A stretch of DNA of 64,000 nt from Nocardia elegans NBRC 108235 (GTDB lineage Bacteria > Actinomycetota > Actinomycetes > Mycobacteriales > Mycobacteriaceae): positions 1-64,000 of the forward strand of contig NZ_BDBF01000010.1 in NCBI RefSeq assembly GCF_001612845.1, given 5' to 3'. How positions within the stretch are numbered: the first letter of the stretch is position 1; each line of letters starts with the position of its first letter. A program made the translations under genes and the position numbers. Under the pieces are notes generated by a model. That model worked only from the letters and a program-made list of their open reading frames with translations, was not told where the DNA came from and did no database searches. Positions 34,581 through 43,187 of this stretch are shown piece after piece.

Positions 34581-35434
34581 TGGGTTTCACTGCCGAGGAC
34601 ACCACCCGCTGGGTCACCGTCGACGGCGTGAAACTGCGGTATCACGAGGCGGGCTCCGGTGCGCCGCTGGTGCTGTTGCACGGTTCCGGCGCCGGTGTGT
34701 CGGGCTGGGCCAACTTCGGCGCCAATCTCGAGGCGCTGGCTCCGCACTTCCGCTGCCTGGTGCTGGATCAGCCGGGATTCGGCGCCAGTGAACGGCCGGA
34801 AACCTACGACCGCAACTATCTGCGGATCGCCGTCGACGCGGTCCTGGGCCTGTTGGACGAACTCGGCGTCGACACCGCGCACCTGCTCGGCAATTCGATG
34901 GGCGGGGCGGTGGCGACCCTGCTGGCCGCCGAACATCCCGATCGCGCCGACCGGTTGGTGCTGATGGCCCCGGGCGGTGTAGGCGTCAACATCCTGGGAC
35001 CCGAACCGTCGGAGGGGATTCGGCGACTGCTGGACTTCAACGCCGACCCCACTCCGGAGCGCGCGGTCGACTGGCTGAAGACGATGGTCTTCGATCAGAC
35101 CGTGCTCACCGAGGAGCTGATCGCGGCCCGCACGGCCGCGGCCTCGGATCCGAGCCAGACCAAGGCGCTCGCCGACGCCTACGCCACCTTCTACAACCCG
35201 GCCTTCGCCGATCCGGTTCCGCTGTGGGCCCGGCTGCGGGCGATCCAGCACGAAGTGCTGATGCTGTGGGGCCGCGACGACCGGGTGACGCCCGTGGAGG
35301 GCGCCCTGTTGCCCGCCCGCCAGCTGCCGCGCGCCGATCTGCGGATCTTCTCGCGCTGCGGGCATTGGGTTCAGGTCGAGCGCAAGGACGCGTTCGAACG
35401 CGCCGTGATCGATTTCCTGCGGAACGGATTGTGA
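34580..35434 (+). CDS. hsaD: HsaD-like meta-cleavage product hydrolase
   Basis: A 284-residue C-C bond hydrolase of the alpha/beta fold. HsaD splits the ring-opened product 4,9-DSHA into a dienoate and HIP. It has HGSGAG at the oxyanion site, the nucleophile elbow GNSMGG, Asp in WGRDDRVTP and His in CGHWVQVE, as in HsaD and BphD. The oxyanion sequence differs from the usual HGGGPG, which may affect substrate choice. The ATG overlaps the hsaA stop by one base (TGATG). A perfect terminator hairpin follows at 35468. Confidence 0.88.
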   Translation: MGFTAEDTTRWVTVDGVKLRYHEAGSGAPLVLLHGSGAGVSGWANFGANLEALAPHFRCLVLDQPGFGASERPETYDRNYLRIAVDAVLGLLDELGVDTAHLLGNSMGGAVATLLAAEHPDRADRLVLMAPGGVGVNILGPEPSEGIRRLLDFNADPTPERAVDWLKTMVFDQTVLTEELIAARTAAASDPSQTKALADAYATFYNPAFADPVPLWARLRAIQHEVLMLWGRDDRVTPVEGALLPARQLPRADLRIFSRCGHWVQVERKDAFERAVIDFLRNGL

Positions 35435-35467
35435 ACGCGCGCTGATCCTTTTGCGCCGACGCCGCAG

Positions 35468-35500
35468 TGGCCGCCGCACCTCACGAGGGTGCGGCGGCCA
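35468..35500. terminator. Bidirectional hairpin terminator
   Basis: TGGCCGCCGCACC (35468-35480) pairs perfectly with GGTGCGGCGGCCA (35488-35500) around a 7-nt loop. It lies between the convergent hsaD and LuxR-type regulator genes. Confidence 0.8.
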
Positions 35501-35542
35501 CCGTCGTCTCCGGGCCGCGCCGGCCGCACGTCGTGCGCCGGG

Positions 35543-37825
35543 CTACAACCCGTGATCGCGCGCCCACCCCGCGATCTGGGTCCGTGAGGTGAAGCCGAGT
35601 TTGGTCAGGATGTGCTCGACATGGGTCTCGGCCGTGCGCACCGAGATCACCAGATCGGCGGCGATGCGTTTATTGCTGTGCCCGGCGGCGACGAGCCGGG
35701 CCACATCCTTCTCCCGGCGGGTGAGCAGCGACAATGCCGCGGTGTCGACGGGCGTGGGGCGCGCGGGCGGGGCCGGTGCTTCCTCGGCGGCGGGCCCGCG
35801 GCCCAGGGCGAAATCGATCGCCGCCGGTAGCGTCATCGATGCCCCCGCGTCATAGGCGGCCCGGAAACCACTGTCGCCCAGTGCGTTCCGCACCTCGTCG
35901 CGCACCTTCTCACCCACCGCGCTGGTGATCGTATGGGCCAGGCGCACCGTACTGCGCTGCAGCGTCTCGGCCGCGCCCATCAGCCGCGCCGACCGTTCCA
36001 TATCGCCGCGGGCGGCGGCCGACCATGCCATGCCGTCGAAACCCGAAGCCAGCCACACACATCGGTCGAACAGCGCGAATTCCTCGATCGCGCGTCCGAG
36101 GTAGTCGTCGGCGGCGTCCTGATCGCCGAGCCGCCACTGATCGATGCCGAGCGTCCACAACGCCAGCCCACCCAGCATATGCGGGCCGTAGCGCTGCGTG
36201 AGCACCTGGAATTCGCGGGCCATCTCGGTCGATCGGGGCTCCTCCAGCAGGGTCGCGCACATGAAACCGAAAGCGAGACTGTCCATTTCGGTGGCGTGAT
36301 GCTCGGTGGCGCGGGCCAGCCGGACCGCCTCCTCGGAGCGGCGCAGCGCACCGGCGGTATCGGCGTCGGTGAAATCGATCAGTGCCGCGTCCAGTTCCGC
36401 CTCTGCGAGGATGTCGGTGGCGCCCAGATCGGTGGCGACGGTGACGCATTCGCTCGCCAGCCGCGCCGCCGACTCCCGATCCGACAGCAGTGCCGCCAAC
36501 GAGGCCGCCGACGACAGCGCGCGCGCTCGTTCCCAGCTGGGTTCCGGATTCCGGGCCAGGGCGTCGGTCAGCCACCGATACCCCTCGGAGAGGAACCGGT
36601 AGTGCTCCCAGAACGGGCGCAGCACGGTCGCGGTCTCCATCGCCAGCTGCGGTGCGTCGAGCATCGAGAATTGCAGGGCCGAGCGCAGATTGGCGTGTTC
36701 GCGTGCCAATTCGCGGAACCACGCCAGATCGTCGGAACTCCAGTACGCGGTCTGCCCGCGCAGGGCCAGCCCGCGGTAGTGGTCGCGGTGGCGGGCCCGC
36801 GCCCGGCGCTCGTCACCGTGTGCGACGAGGCGGTCCTGGCCGAACTGCCGGATCGGTTCCAGCATCGAATAGCGCGGCGCGGCAGCGTCGTAGCGCAATC
36901 GCAGCACCGACTTGTCGACCAGACCGGTCAGCGCGTCGAGCAGTCCCTGTGGCCCCGGTGGCAGCTGACATACGGCCTCGGCGGCCTCGATGTCGAAACC
37001 ACCGGCGAAGACAGACAACTGTTGCCACAGCTGCTGTTCCGCGGGGGTGCACAGTTCGTAGCTCCAGCGGATCGCGCCCTCGATGGTCTGCTGACGCTGC
37101 GGTGCGGTGCGTGGTCCGGCGCTGAGCAGGTCCATGGTGTCGTCGAGCCGGTCGCGAATCTGCTCGGGCGTGAACACCCGGAACCGCAATGCCGCCAGTT
37201 CCAGCGCCAGCGGGATGCCGTCGAGGCGCTGGCAGATCGCGGCGAGGGTGTCGCGGTTGGCTGGGGTGAAGGTGAAATCCGGATTCGCGGCGGTCGCCCG
37301 GTCCACCAGCAGCCGCATCGCATCGCTGTCGACGTCGGCGACCGACAGCGGCGGAATCGGCATCACCTGCTCGCCGGGTATGCCCAGCACCTCGCGGCTG
37401 GTGGCCAGCACCCGTACCTCGGGGGTGGCGGCGACGAGATGGGCGACCAGGGTCGCGCACGCGTCGATGAGATGTTCGCAGTTGTCCAGGATCAGCAGGA
37501 GTCGTTTGCTGGCGAGGAATTCGGTGAGCCGGTCCAGCGGCGCCGTGGTGTCGTCGCGCAGATCCAACGCCTCGGCGACGCTGAGGGTGACCAGATCGGG
37601 ATCGTGCACATCGGCCAGTTCGACCAGCCACACCCCGTCCGGGAAGGCGCGCGCCATCGCCGCGCCGACCTGTCGCGACAGCCGCGTCTTGCCCACGCCG
37701 CCCGGGCCGAGCAGAGTCAGCACCCGGGTCGCGGGCAGCAGCCGTTTCGCGGTGGCCAGTTCGTCGCGGCGGCCGACGAAACTGGTGACCTCGGCGGGAA
37801 GATTCCCGGTGACACGCCGCGCCAT
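35543..37825 (-). CDS. LuxR-family regulator with NB-ARC-like ATPase domain
   Basis: A 760-residue regulator. The N-terminal ATPase domain has the Walker A LGPGGVGKT near residue 40, a LLLILDNCEH Walker B and a GIPLALELAA sensor, as in STAND-type ATPases. A helical repeat region (about 330-650) follows. The C-terminal LuxR HTH (about 700-760) reads LTRREKDVARLVAAGHSNKRIA followed by VRTAETHVEHILTKLG. The chosen ATG at 37825 has no strong ribosome site. Such proteins couple ATP and ligand binding to activation; the target is unknown, but it lies beside hsaA-hsaD and an LLM reductase. Confidence 0.87.
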   Translation of the reverse strand: MARRVTGNLPAEVTSFVGRRDELATAKRLLPATRVLTLLGPGGVGKTRLSRQVGAAMARAFPDGVWLVELADVHDPDLVTLSVAEALDLRDDTTAPLDRLTEFLASKRLLLILDNCEHLIDACATLVAHLVAATPEVRVLATSREVLGIPGEQVMPIPPLSVADVDSDAMRLLVDRATAANPDFTFTPANRDTLAAICQRLDGIPLALELAALRFRVFTPEQIRDRLDDTMDLLSAGPRTAPQRQQTIEGAIRWSYELCTPAEQQLWQQLSVFAGGFDIEAAEAVCQLPPGPQGLLDALTGLVDKSVLRLRYDAAAPRYSMLEPIRQFGQDRLVAHGDERRARARHRDHYRGLALRGQTAYWSSDDLAWFRELAREHANLRSALQFSMLDAPQLAMETATVLRPFWEHYRFLSEGYRWLTDALARNPEPSWERARALSSAASLAALLSDRESAARLASECVTVATDLGATDILAEAELDAALIDFTDADTAGALRRSEEAVRLARATEHHATEMDSLAFGFMCATLLEEPRSTEMAREFQVLTQRYGPHMLGGLALWTLGIDQWRLGDQDAADDYLGRAIEEFALFDRCVWLASGFDGMAWSAAARGDMERSARLMGAAETLQRSTVRLAHTITSAVGEKVRDEVRNALGDSGFRAAYDAGASMTLPAAIDFALGRGPAAEEAPAPPARPTPVDTAALSLLTRREKDVARLVAAGHSNKRIAADLVISVRTAETHVEHILTKLGFTSRTQIAGWARDHGL

Positions 37826-37995
37826 GATCGCCAACCCTATCGTGATCGAAACGCGTGCGGACCACATCGGCGATGTCGGTCCCACGTGCCCGCGGACGGT
37901 GGAAACGGGAATAGGCTGAGACGGCGAACCGATATTCGACCCGCGGTCCGTCGGGGCCGCGGACCCACAGACCCCTCGTCCCCAGGAGGCCCGCA

Positions 37996-38907
37996 GTGCG
38001 GATCGGCATCATGCTCAGCGAACAGACCGGACCGGATGCGCTCGTGCGCCTGACCGACGAACTGCAGCAGGTGGCCGACGAGGGTTTCGAGTCGGCGTGG
38101 CTGTCGCACATCTTCGGTCTCGACGCGCTGACCGCGCTCGCCGTCGCCGGCAGCAAGGTGCCGAATATCGAACTCGGCACGGCCGTGGTGCCGACCTATC
38201 CGCGGCACCCGGGCGCACTGGCCCAGCAGGCCGCCACCACCGCGCTCGCCGTCGGTCGCGGACGGCTCACCCTGGGGATCGGGCTGTCGCACCAGATCGT
38301 CATCGAGAACATGTTCGGCTACGACTTCGGCCGCCCGGCCCGGCACATGAAGGAGTACCTGTCGATTCTCGGGCCGCTGCTCGAGGGACAGCCGGTGTCG
38401 TACCAGGGCGAGACCCTGAGCGCGAACCTCGGCCTGACCGCGGGAGAGACCGGCCGGATCCCGGTGCTCGTGGCCGCGATGGGAACCCAGATGCTGAAAT
38501 TGGCCGCGCGCCGCACCGACGGCACCGTGCTGTGGATGACCGGCCCCGCGACCATCGCCGACCACATCGCACCGACCATCACCGCGGCTGCCGCCGAGGC
38601 CGGCCGGCCCGCGCCGCGGGTGGTCTGCTCGCTGCCGGTGCTGGTCACCGACGATATCGATCGCGGCCGGGAGAAGGCCGCGACCGTCTTCGCCGCTTAC
38701 GGTTCGCTGCCCTCGTATCGGGCCATGATGGATCGCGAGGGCGCCGAGGGGCCGGCCGATCTGGCGATCATCGGCACCGAGGAGCAGGTCGCCGCCCGCA
38801 TCGAGAAGGTGTTCGCCGCCGGTGCCACGGAATTCGTGGCCGCGCCCTTCGTCGGCGGCCAGGCCGCCGAGCGCACCCGCAAACTGCTCACCCAGCTGGC
38901 GGACTGA
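37996..38907 (+). CDS. F420-dependent LLM-class oxidoreductase
   Basis: A 303-residue TIM-barrel protein of the luciferase-like family, in the size class of F420-dependent reductases. It starts RIGIMLSEQTGPDALV and has the family block GTAVVPTYPRHPGALAQQA, then GRLTLGIGLSHQ. The lack of an FMN monooxygenase extension suggests F420 as cofactor, by analogy only. GTG at 37996 has GGAGG upstream. It is followed 6 bp later by the YjbR-like gene, so they probably form an operon. Confidence 0.83.
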   Translation: MRIGIMLSEQTGPDALVRLTDELQQVADEGFESAWLSHIFGLDALTALAVAGSKVPNIELGTAVVPTYPRHPGALAQQAATTALAVGRGRLTLGIGLSHQIVIENMFGYDFGRPARHMKEYLSILGPLLEGQPVSYQGETLSANLGLTAGETGRIPVLVAAMGTQMLKLAARRTDGTVLWMTGPATIADHIAPTITAAAAEAGRPAPRVVCSLPVLVTDDIDRGREKAATVFAAYGSLPSYRAMMDREGAEGPADLAIIGTEEQVAARIEKVFAAGATEFVAAPFVGGQAAERTRKLLTQLAD

Positions 38908-38913
38908 GCCACG

Positions 38914-39324
38914 GTGGCGCGCCGGGCGCGGATCGAGGACGTGGAAGAGCTCGCCCTGGCGATGCCGCACGTCACCGTGGTGCGCGGGTCCAGCGGCAAT
39001 CCGGTCTTCCAGGTCGGTGGCAAGTCGTTCATCTTCTTCCGCACCCCACGCCCGGACGCCGTCGATCCGGACACCGGCGAACGGTACCCGGACGTGATCG
39101 TCTTCTGGGTGCCGTCGGAGTCGGACAAGCGTGCGCTCGTTCAGGATCCGGATTCGCCGTTCTTCACCACCGCTCATTTCGACGGGCATCTGTCGGTGCT
39201 GCTGCGCGGGGCCCACATCGGTGAACTCGACCTCGACGAACTGCGCGAAATCGTCCAGGACGCCTGGCTGTCGCGGGCCTCAGCGGCGCGCGGCCGGCGC
39301 TGGCTCGCCGAACATCGGCTCTGA
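38914..39324 (+). CDS. MmcQ/YjbR family protein
   Basis: A 136-residue single-domain protein of the MmcQ/YjbR group, with LALAMPHVTVV near the start, FQVGGKSFIFFR and a C-terminal ELREIVQDAWL helix. The fold resembles a DNA-binding cystatin-like domain; the family's function is not established. It starts with GTG 6 bp after the LLM oxidoreductase gene, which suggests co-transcription. Confidence 0.8.
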   Translation: MARRARIEDVEELALAMPHVTVVRGSSGNPVFQVGGKSFIFFRTPRPDAVDPDTGERYPDVIVFWVPSESDKRALVQDPDSPFFTTAHFDGHLSVLLRGAHIGELDLDELREIVQDAWLSRASAARGRRWLAEHRL

Positions 39325-39356
39325 TCTCGACGATAACCGTTGCGGCACAACATATT

Positions 39357-40598
39357 TCAGTTAGCCGCGGCGGAGGCGATGTCGAGCCCGGCCAGCTGGT
39401 GGCGCATGCGCTCGCGTTTGGTGCGCAGGTAGCGGACGTTGTGCTCGGTCGGGTCGGTCTGCAGCGGAATCCGGTGCGTGACCGCGATGCCGTGTGCTTG
39501 CAGACCCGCCTGCTTGTCCGGATTGTTGCTGAGCAACCGCACCGATTCGACACCCAGATCGCTCAGGATCTGCGCGCCCGCGCCGTAGCGGCGGGCATCG
39601 ATCGGCAGGCCGAGACGCAGGTTCGCGTCCACGGTGTCGGCGCCCGCGTCCTGCAGTTCGTAGGCGCGCAACTTGTTCAGCAGGCCGATGCCGCGGCCCT
39701 CCTGGCCCCGCAGATACACCACGACACCGCGTCCCTCGGCAGCTACCGCGCGCAGGGCGGCGTCGAGCTGTTCACCGCAATCGCAGCGCAGCGAGCCGAA
39801 CGCGTCGCCGGTCAGGCATTCCGAGTGCAGCCGGGCCAGGACGTCGGTTCCGGACGGATCGCCGAAGACCAGGGCGAGATGTTCGACCGGTTGCGTGCCG
39901 GAGTCGGCGTCGCGGTAGCCGAAGACCTGGAAATCGCCGTAGCGGGTGGGCAGCCGGGTCTGCGCGAGCCGGGTGACGGTGTGCTCGCGGTGCTTTCGGT
40001 ACTCGATGAGGTCGGCGATGGAGATGATCGGCAGCTCGTGCTCGCGGGCGAAGGTCAGCAGCTGCGGCAGCCGGGCCATCGATCCGTCGTCGTTGACGAC
40101 CTCCGCGATCACGCCCGCGGGCCGCAACCCGGCCGCGCGCAACAGGTCGACGGTCGCCTCGGTGTGCCCGGCGCGGCCCAGCACGCCGCGCGGATGCGCC
40201 CGCAGCGGGAAGACGTGCCCGGGCCGGGTGAGGTCGGCGGGGGTGGTGCGCGGATCGGCCAGCAGCCGCATGGTGTGGGCGCGGTCGGCCGCCGAGATAC
40301 CCGTGCTGACGCCCGCGGCCGCATCGACCGATACGGTGTATGCGGTGCCCTTGGGATCCTCGTTGACCGCCGTCATCGGGGGTAGCGAGAGCCGGTCGAG
40401 ATCGGCGCCGGGCATCGGCACGCACAACACGCCACTGGTGTGGCGGATGAGGAATCCGATGGTCTGCGCGGTCGCGAATTCCGCGGCCAGTACGAGATCA
40501 CCTTCGTTCTCCCGATCCTCGTCGTCGACCACTACGACGGGGCGGCCGGCGGCCAGGGCGTCGAGTGCGTTCTGGATGGAATCGAGTTCACCGGTCAT
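39357..40598 (-). CDS. ribBA: Bifunctional RibBA: DHBP synthase / GTP cyclohydrolase II
   Basis: A 413-residue fusion catalysing both entry steps of riboflavin synthesis. Residues 1 to about 200 make 3,4-dihydroxy-2-butanone 4-phosphate from ribulose 5-phosphate ([11 protein letters not shown], then [11 protein letters not shown]). Residues about 205-413 are GTP cyclohydrolase II, with the zinc Cys set in [18 protein letters not shown] and the [10 protein letters not shown] loop. ATG at 40598 has GGAGG 8 nt upstream. No other rib gene is near, and no FMN riboswitch was recognised. A motif shared with the LLM/kstD and IclR promoters lies 12 bp upstream, so it looks like a pathway-linked flavin supply gene. 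Confidence 0.95.
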   Translation of the reverse strand: MTGELDSIQNALDALAAGRPVVVVDDEDRENEGDLVLAAEFATAQTIGFLIRHTSGVLCVPMPGADLDRLSLPPMTAVNEDPKGTAYTVSVDAAAGVSTGISAADRAHTMRLLADPRTTPADLTRPGHVFPLRAHPRGVLGRAGHTEATVDLLRAAGLRPAGVIAEVVNDDGSMARLPQLLTFAREHELPIISIADLIEYRKHREHTVTRLAQTRLPTRYGDFQVFGYRDADSGTQPVEHLALVFGDPSGTDVLARLHSECLTGDAFGSLRCDCGEQLDAALRAVAAEGRGVVVYLRGQEGRGIGLLNKLRAYELQDAGADTVDANLRLGLPIDARRYGAGAQILSDLGVESVRLLSNNPDKQAGLQAHGIAVTHRIPLQTDPTEHNVRYLRTKRERMRHQLAGLDIASAAAN

Positions 40599-40610
40599 CG
40601 TGCACCTCCT

Positions 40611-40632
40611 GTATGCCTAATAGAAATATTCC
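40611..40632 (-). promoter_or_regulatory. Shared regulon motif, site 2
   Basis: Core TGCCTAATAGAAATA, matching site 1 (15124-15145) at 20 of 22 positions in the same orientation to the downstream gene. It lies 12 bp upstream of the ribBA start, where a bound protein could affect promoter escape or initiation. Read from the minus strand, its GGAATATTTC half is nearly palindromic. Confidence 0.6.
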
Positions 40633-40745
40633 GAAAGGCCTCCCGCTAGGAAGGATTCCGCTCAGTGAGATTCTGGGGAGGTCGATCTTCCGGAACTCGG
40701 CGTCGGCGTTGACCTCGAGTGCGGTTGAGGATGCACGCTGGGTGC

Positions 40746-41408
40746 ATGACACAGGCCGCAGAGTTCTGGAACACCGTCTACGACGACGACACCGCTCCCT
40801 GGGTGATCGGTGAGCCGCAGCCGGCGATCGTGGAGGTGGAACGCGAGGGGTTGATCCGGGGGCGGGTGCTCGACGTCGGAACGGGTGCGGGGGAGCACAC
40901 CATCGCCCTCACCGCCCTGGGCTACGACGTGCTGGGTATCGACCTGTCGCCGAGCGCCGTCGAGTACGCGAGGCGCAACGCCGCCGCGAAGGGGGTGCCC
41001 GCGGCGCGCTTCCGGGTGGCCGACGCCGTCCGCCTCGGCGCCGATCCCGAAGCGGCCGCCGAACTCGGCGTCTTCGACACGATCGTCGACAGCGCCCTGT
41101 TCCACATCTTCCGCGAGGATCCCGGCACCCGCGCCGCCTACGTCCGGTCGCTGCGCACCCTGTGCGCTCCGGGCGGTCTGGTGCACGTCCTGGCGCTGTC
41201 CGACGCCGACCCGGGTTTCGGGCCCCGCATCAGCGATCGGATGCTGCGTGAATCCTTCGATACCGGTTGGGATTTGGAGGATCTGCGCCCCACGTCCTAT
41301 CGCGGCCGGGTCACCCCGGTGGTCGCCGATCAGGTCGCCGGGCTGAACGTCGCCGAGAACGGGACCGTGGACACCGCCGCCTGGTTGGCCCGGATCCGGC
41401 GAGTGTAG
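40746..41408 (+). CDS. Class I SAM-dependent methyltransferase
   Basis: A 220-residue methyltransferase of the thiopurine/DUF-type small group. It opens with AEFWNTVYDDDTAPWVIGEPQ, then the SAM loop LDVGTGAGEHTIAL, Asp in LGIDLSPSAVEYA and the DTIVDSALFH motif. Substrate unknown. ATG at 40746 is the likely start; an upstream ATG-type codon at 40719 is possible and no clear ribosome site helps. It is divergent from ribBA. Confidence 0.82.
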   Translation: MTQAAEFWNTVYDDDTAPWVIGEPQPAIVEVEREGLIRGRVLDVGTGAGEHTIALTALGYDVLGIDLSPSAVEYARRNAAAKGVPAARFRVADAVRLGADPEAAAELGVFDTIVDSALFHIFREDPGTRAAYVRSLRTLCAPGGLVHVLALSDADPGFGPRISDRMLRESFDTGWDLEDLRPTSYRGRVTPVVADQVAGLNVAENGTVDTAAWLARIRRV

Positions 41409-41415
41409 CGACGGA

Positions 41416-41431
41416 CCCGGTATGTACCGGG
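41416..41431. terminator. Short hairpin between convergent genes
   Basis: CCCGGTA (41416-41422) and TACCGGG (41425-41431) form a perfect inverted repeat with flanking GGAC/GTCC extending it with a bulge. It lies between the methyltransferase and PadR stops. Confidence 0.4.
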
Positions 41432-41446
41432 CGTCCCGCCGTGCGG

Positions 41447-42073
41447 CTATCGGGGACGAGACTTCGACTTCGGCGGTGCGAGCGGCGCCTCGCGATTGCG
41501 GGGCAGCCGCCCGCGCTTGTTCAACGCCTCCAGGTCGTCGAGCAGATCCTCGGCCAGTTGGCGCTCCGCCTCGTAGTGGCGGATGCACCACCGCAACACG
41601 GCACTGGGAAAGGCCCAATCCGGGTTGGCGTCGGACCCCTCGGCGTCCGCGGCGGCGCGGCGGCGCATCTTCTCCGCGTAATCGATATGCGCGGTGAGGA
41701 TTTCGCGCAGCCGCTCCGGCTCGGCCAGATGACCGAGCCAGGCCCGCAGCAGCACACTGTGTTTCAGCACCGGCGCTTCCACCGGTGAATGATTGACCCA
41801 GTGCGCCACGGCATCCCGGCCGCTCGGGGTGATCGCGTACATCCGCTTGCCGCGCACACCGTCCTCGGAGGTCACGGTGCGCGACGTGACGTACCCGTGC
41901 TTCTCGAGGCGTTTGAGTTCGGCGTAGATCTGGCTGAACGACGGACTCCAGTAGAAGAACTGCAAACTCCAGTCCGCCCACTTCTTCAGGTCGTAGCCGG
42001 ACAATTCGTCCGCATGTGAAAGCATCCCGAGCACGGCCCACGAAGTGGTCGGCAGATCGGTGCCAGATGTCAT
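41447..42073 (-). CDS. PadR-family transcriptional regulator
   Basis: A 208-residue regulator. The winged helix (about 8-95) reads WAVLGMLSHADELSGYDLKKW, then SQIYAELKRLEKHGYVTSR and KRMYAITPSGRDAV, the PadR pattern. The C-terminal helices (about 100-180) are the dimerisation part. ATG at 42073 lies just after a TATAGT sequence that would suit a -10 box, so the mRNA may be nearly leaderless; an ATG at 42097 is an alternative. PadR proteins often respond to phenolics, which would fit an aromatic-steroid locus, but the target is unknown. Confidence 0.86.
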   Translation of the reverse strand: MTSGTDLPTTSWAVLGMLSHADELSGYDLKKWADWSLQFFYWSPSFSQIYAELKRLEKHGYVTSRTVTSEDGVRGKRMYAITPSGRDAVAHWVNHSPVEAPVLKHSVLLRAWLGHLAEPERLREILTAHIDYAEKMRRRAAADAEGSDANPDWAFPSAVLRWCIRHYEAERQLAEDLLDDLEALNKRGRLPRNREAPLAPPKSKSRPR

Positions 42074-42111
42074 CGCCGAACTATACCGCCCAGTCATATG
42101 CGGATCCGAAA

Positions 42112-42954
42112 TCAGCGCCAGCGGGTGCGGTGCGGGAACAGCGCTCGCCCGGCCTCGTGCACGACCTCGAGGACCACCCGGGCCAGCCGGTCGTAACTCA
42201 TCGCCTCGGCTCGTCCCGAGAGCGAGAGCGCGGCCGGTGGGGCGCCGCGGCCACGCAGCGGCGCGGCCACACACGCGATGCCGACCATGGCCTCCTCGCG
42301 GTCGATCGCCACGCCTTGGCGCAACCGGATCTGACCGAGTTCGCGATGCAGCGCATCGGGTTCGGCCAGGGTGCGCGGAGTGAGCCGGGGCAGCCGGCCG
42401 CGGAACGCGGCCTCGGCGATGGTGGGTTCCAGCGCCGCAAGCATCGACTTGCCCAAAGCCGTTGCGTGCGCGGGCATCCGGCCCCCGAGCCGGGTGGGCA
42501 GCGCCGCGGCGAACCGGCCGCCGGCCTTGTCCAGGTAGACGACCTCGCGACCGTCGAGCACCGCCAGATGGCCCACCATGCCCGTCCGCTGCGACAGTTC
42601 GTGCAGCAGCGGACTCACCGCATCGCGAATCTCGTTGTGGTCCGCGGTGAGTCCGCCCAGTTCGAGCGTGCGCATGCCGAGGCGGTAGCCGCCGGCGGAA
42701 TGCGCCAGCCAGCGCAGCCGGATCATCTGATCCAGGATGCGGTGGACCGTCGAGCGCGGAAGTCCGGTCCGCTCGACCAGTTCCAGCAGTGTCAGAGTCG
42801 GGGTGTTCGCGTCGAAGGCGTCCAGGATCAGCGTCATTCGCTCGATCATCGACACCGGAATCGGCGCGCCGGCTCGATGAGCCCTGGCGCCCGTCGTCGC
42901 GTGATGCGCGGCCGTGGTGGTGCGTTCCGCGGAGGGCAGCACGGTGACGGTCAT
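42112..42954 (-). CDS. IclR-family transcriptional regulator
   Basis: A 280-residue regulator. After a 30-residue disordered start, the winged helix (about 35-95) reads IERMTLILDAFDANTPTLTL, then RTGLPRSTVHRILDQMIRLRWL. The ligand domain (about 105-270) contains the family block LGKSMLAAL and VAIDREEAMVGIACVAAPL. ATG at 42954 has GGAGG 5 nt upstream. It is divergent from hsaB-kshA-kshB-hsaC and carries one copy of the shared motif in its promoter region, so it is the best candidate for the regulon's regulator and for autoregulation. Confidence 0.88.
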   Translation of the reverse strand: MTVTVLPSAERTTTAAHHATTGARAHRAGAPIPVSMIERMTLILDAFDANTPTLTLLELVERTGLPRSTVHRILDQMIRLRWLAHSAGGYRLGMRTLELGGLTADHNEIRDAVSPLLHELSQRTGMVGHLAVLDGREVVYLDKAGGRFAAALPTRLGGRMPAHATALGKSMLAALEPTIAEAAFRGRLPRLTPRTLAEPDALHRELGQIRLRQGVAIDREEAMVGIACVAAPLRGRGAPPAALSLSGRAEAMSYDRLARVVLEVVHEAGRALFPHRTRWR

Positions 42955-42984
42955 ATGTACCTCCGTTGGCTCATATGCAGGCTA

Positions 42985-43006
42985 GAAGTATTTCGACTAG
43001 GCATGT
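42985..43006 (+). promoter_or_regulatory. Shared regulon motif, site 3
   Basis: On the plus strand this site reads TATTTCGACTAGGCAT and matches sites 1 and 2 at 17 of 22 positions of the longer alignment with site 1. It lies 30 bp upstream of the IclR start and about 180 bp upstream of hsaB. Confidence 0.5.
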
Positions 43007-43064
43007 TCGGTTTCGGCATTTGTGTCACCTATCACAGTGGCTGCCACCACACCGGTCGCGAATC

Positions 43065-43087
43065 GGTGGAACTACGTAAGTGCTACC
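43065..43087. promoter_or_regulatory. Inverted repeat upstream of hsaB
   Basis: GGTGGAACT (43065-43073) and AGTGCTACC (43079-43087) form a 9-bp inverted repeat with two mismatches around ACGTA. It lies 100 bp upstream of hsaB and is a candidate operator, distinct from the shared motif. Confidence 0.4.
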
Positions 43088-43187
43088 GAAATCTCTCCCG
43101 TTCACTGGACCTGGCCGTTGACGGGTCCCGGGGCCGACCTGGTGTCATGACTTACAGCTATATGTCTGTCCGAAACAAGGAGTGGCC

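Noticed and set aside
40599..40745. FMN riboswitch upstream of ribBA
   Set aside because: The gap between the divergent genes is too short and lacks the conserved RFN element blocks; the shared motif occupies the leader instead.
15101..43187. KstR-type boxes (AAC-n2-GTT core) at steroid gene promoters
   Set aside because: None was seen by eye in the promoter gaps of kstD, hsaA, hsaB or kshA; a matrix scan would settle it.
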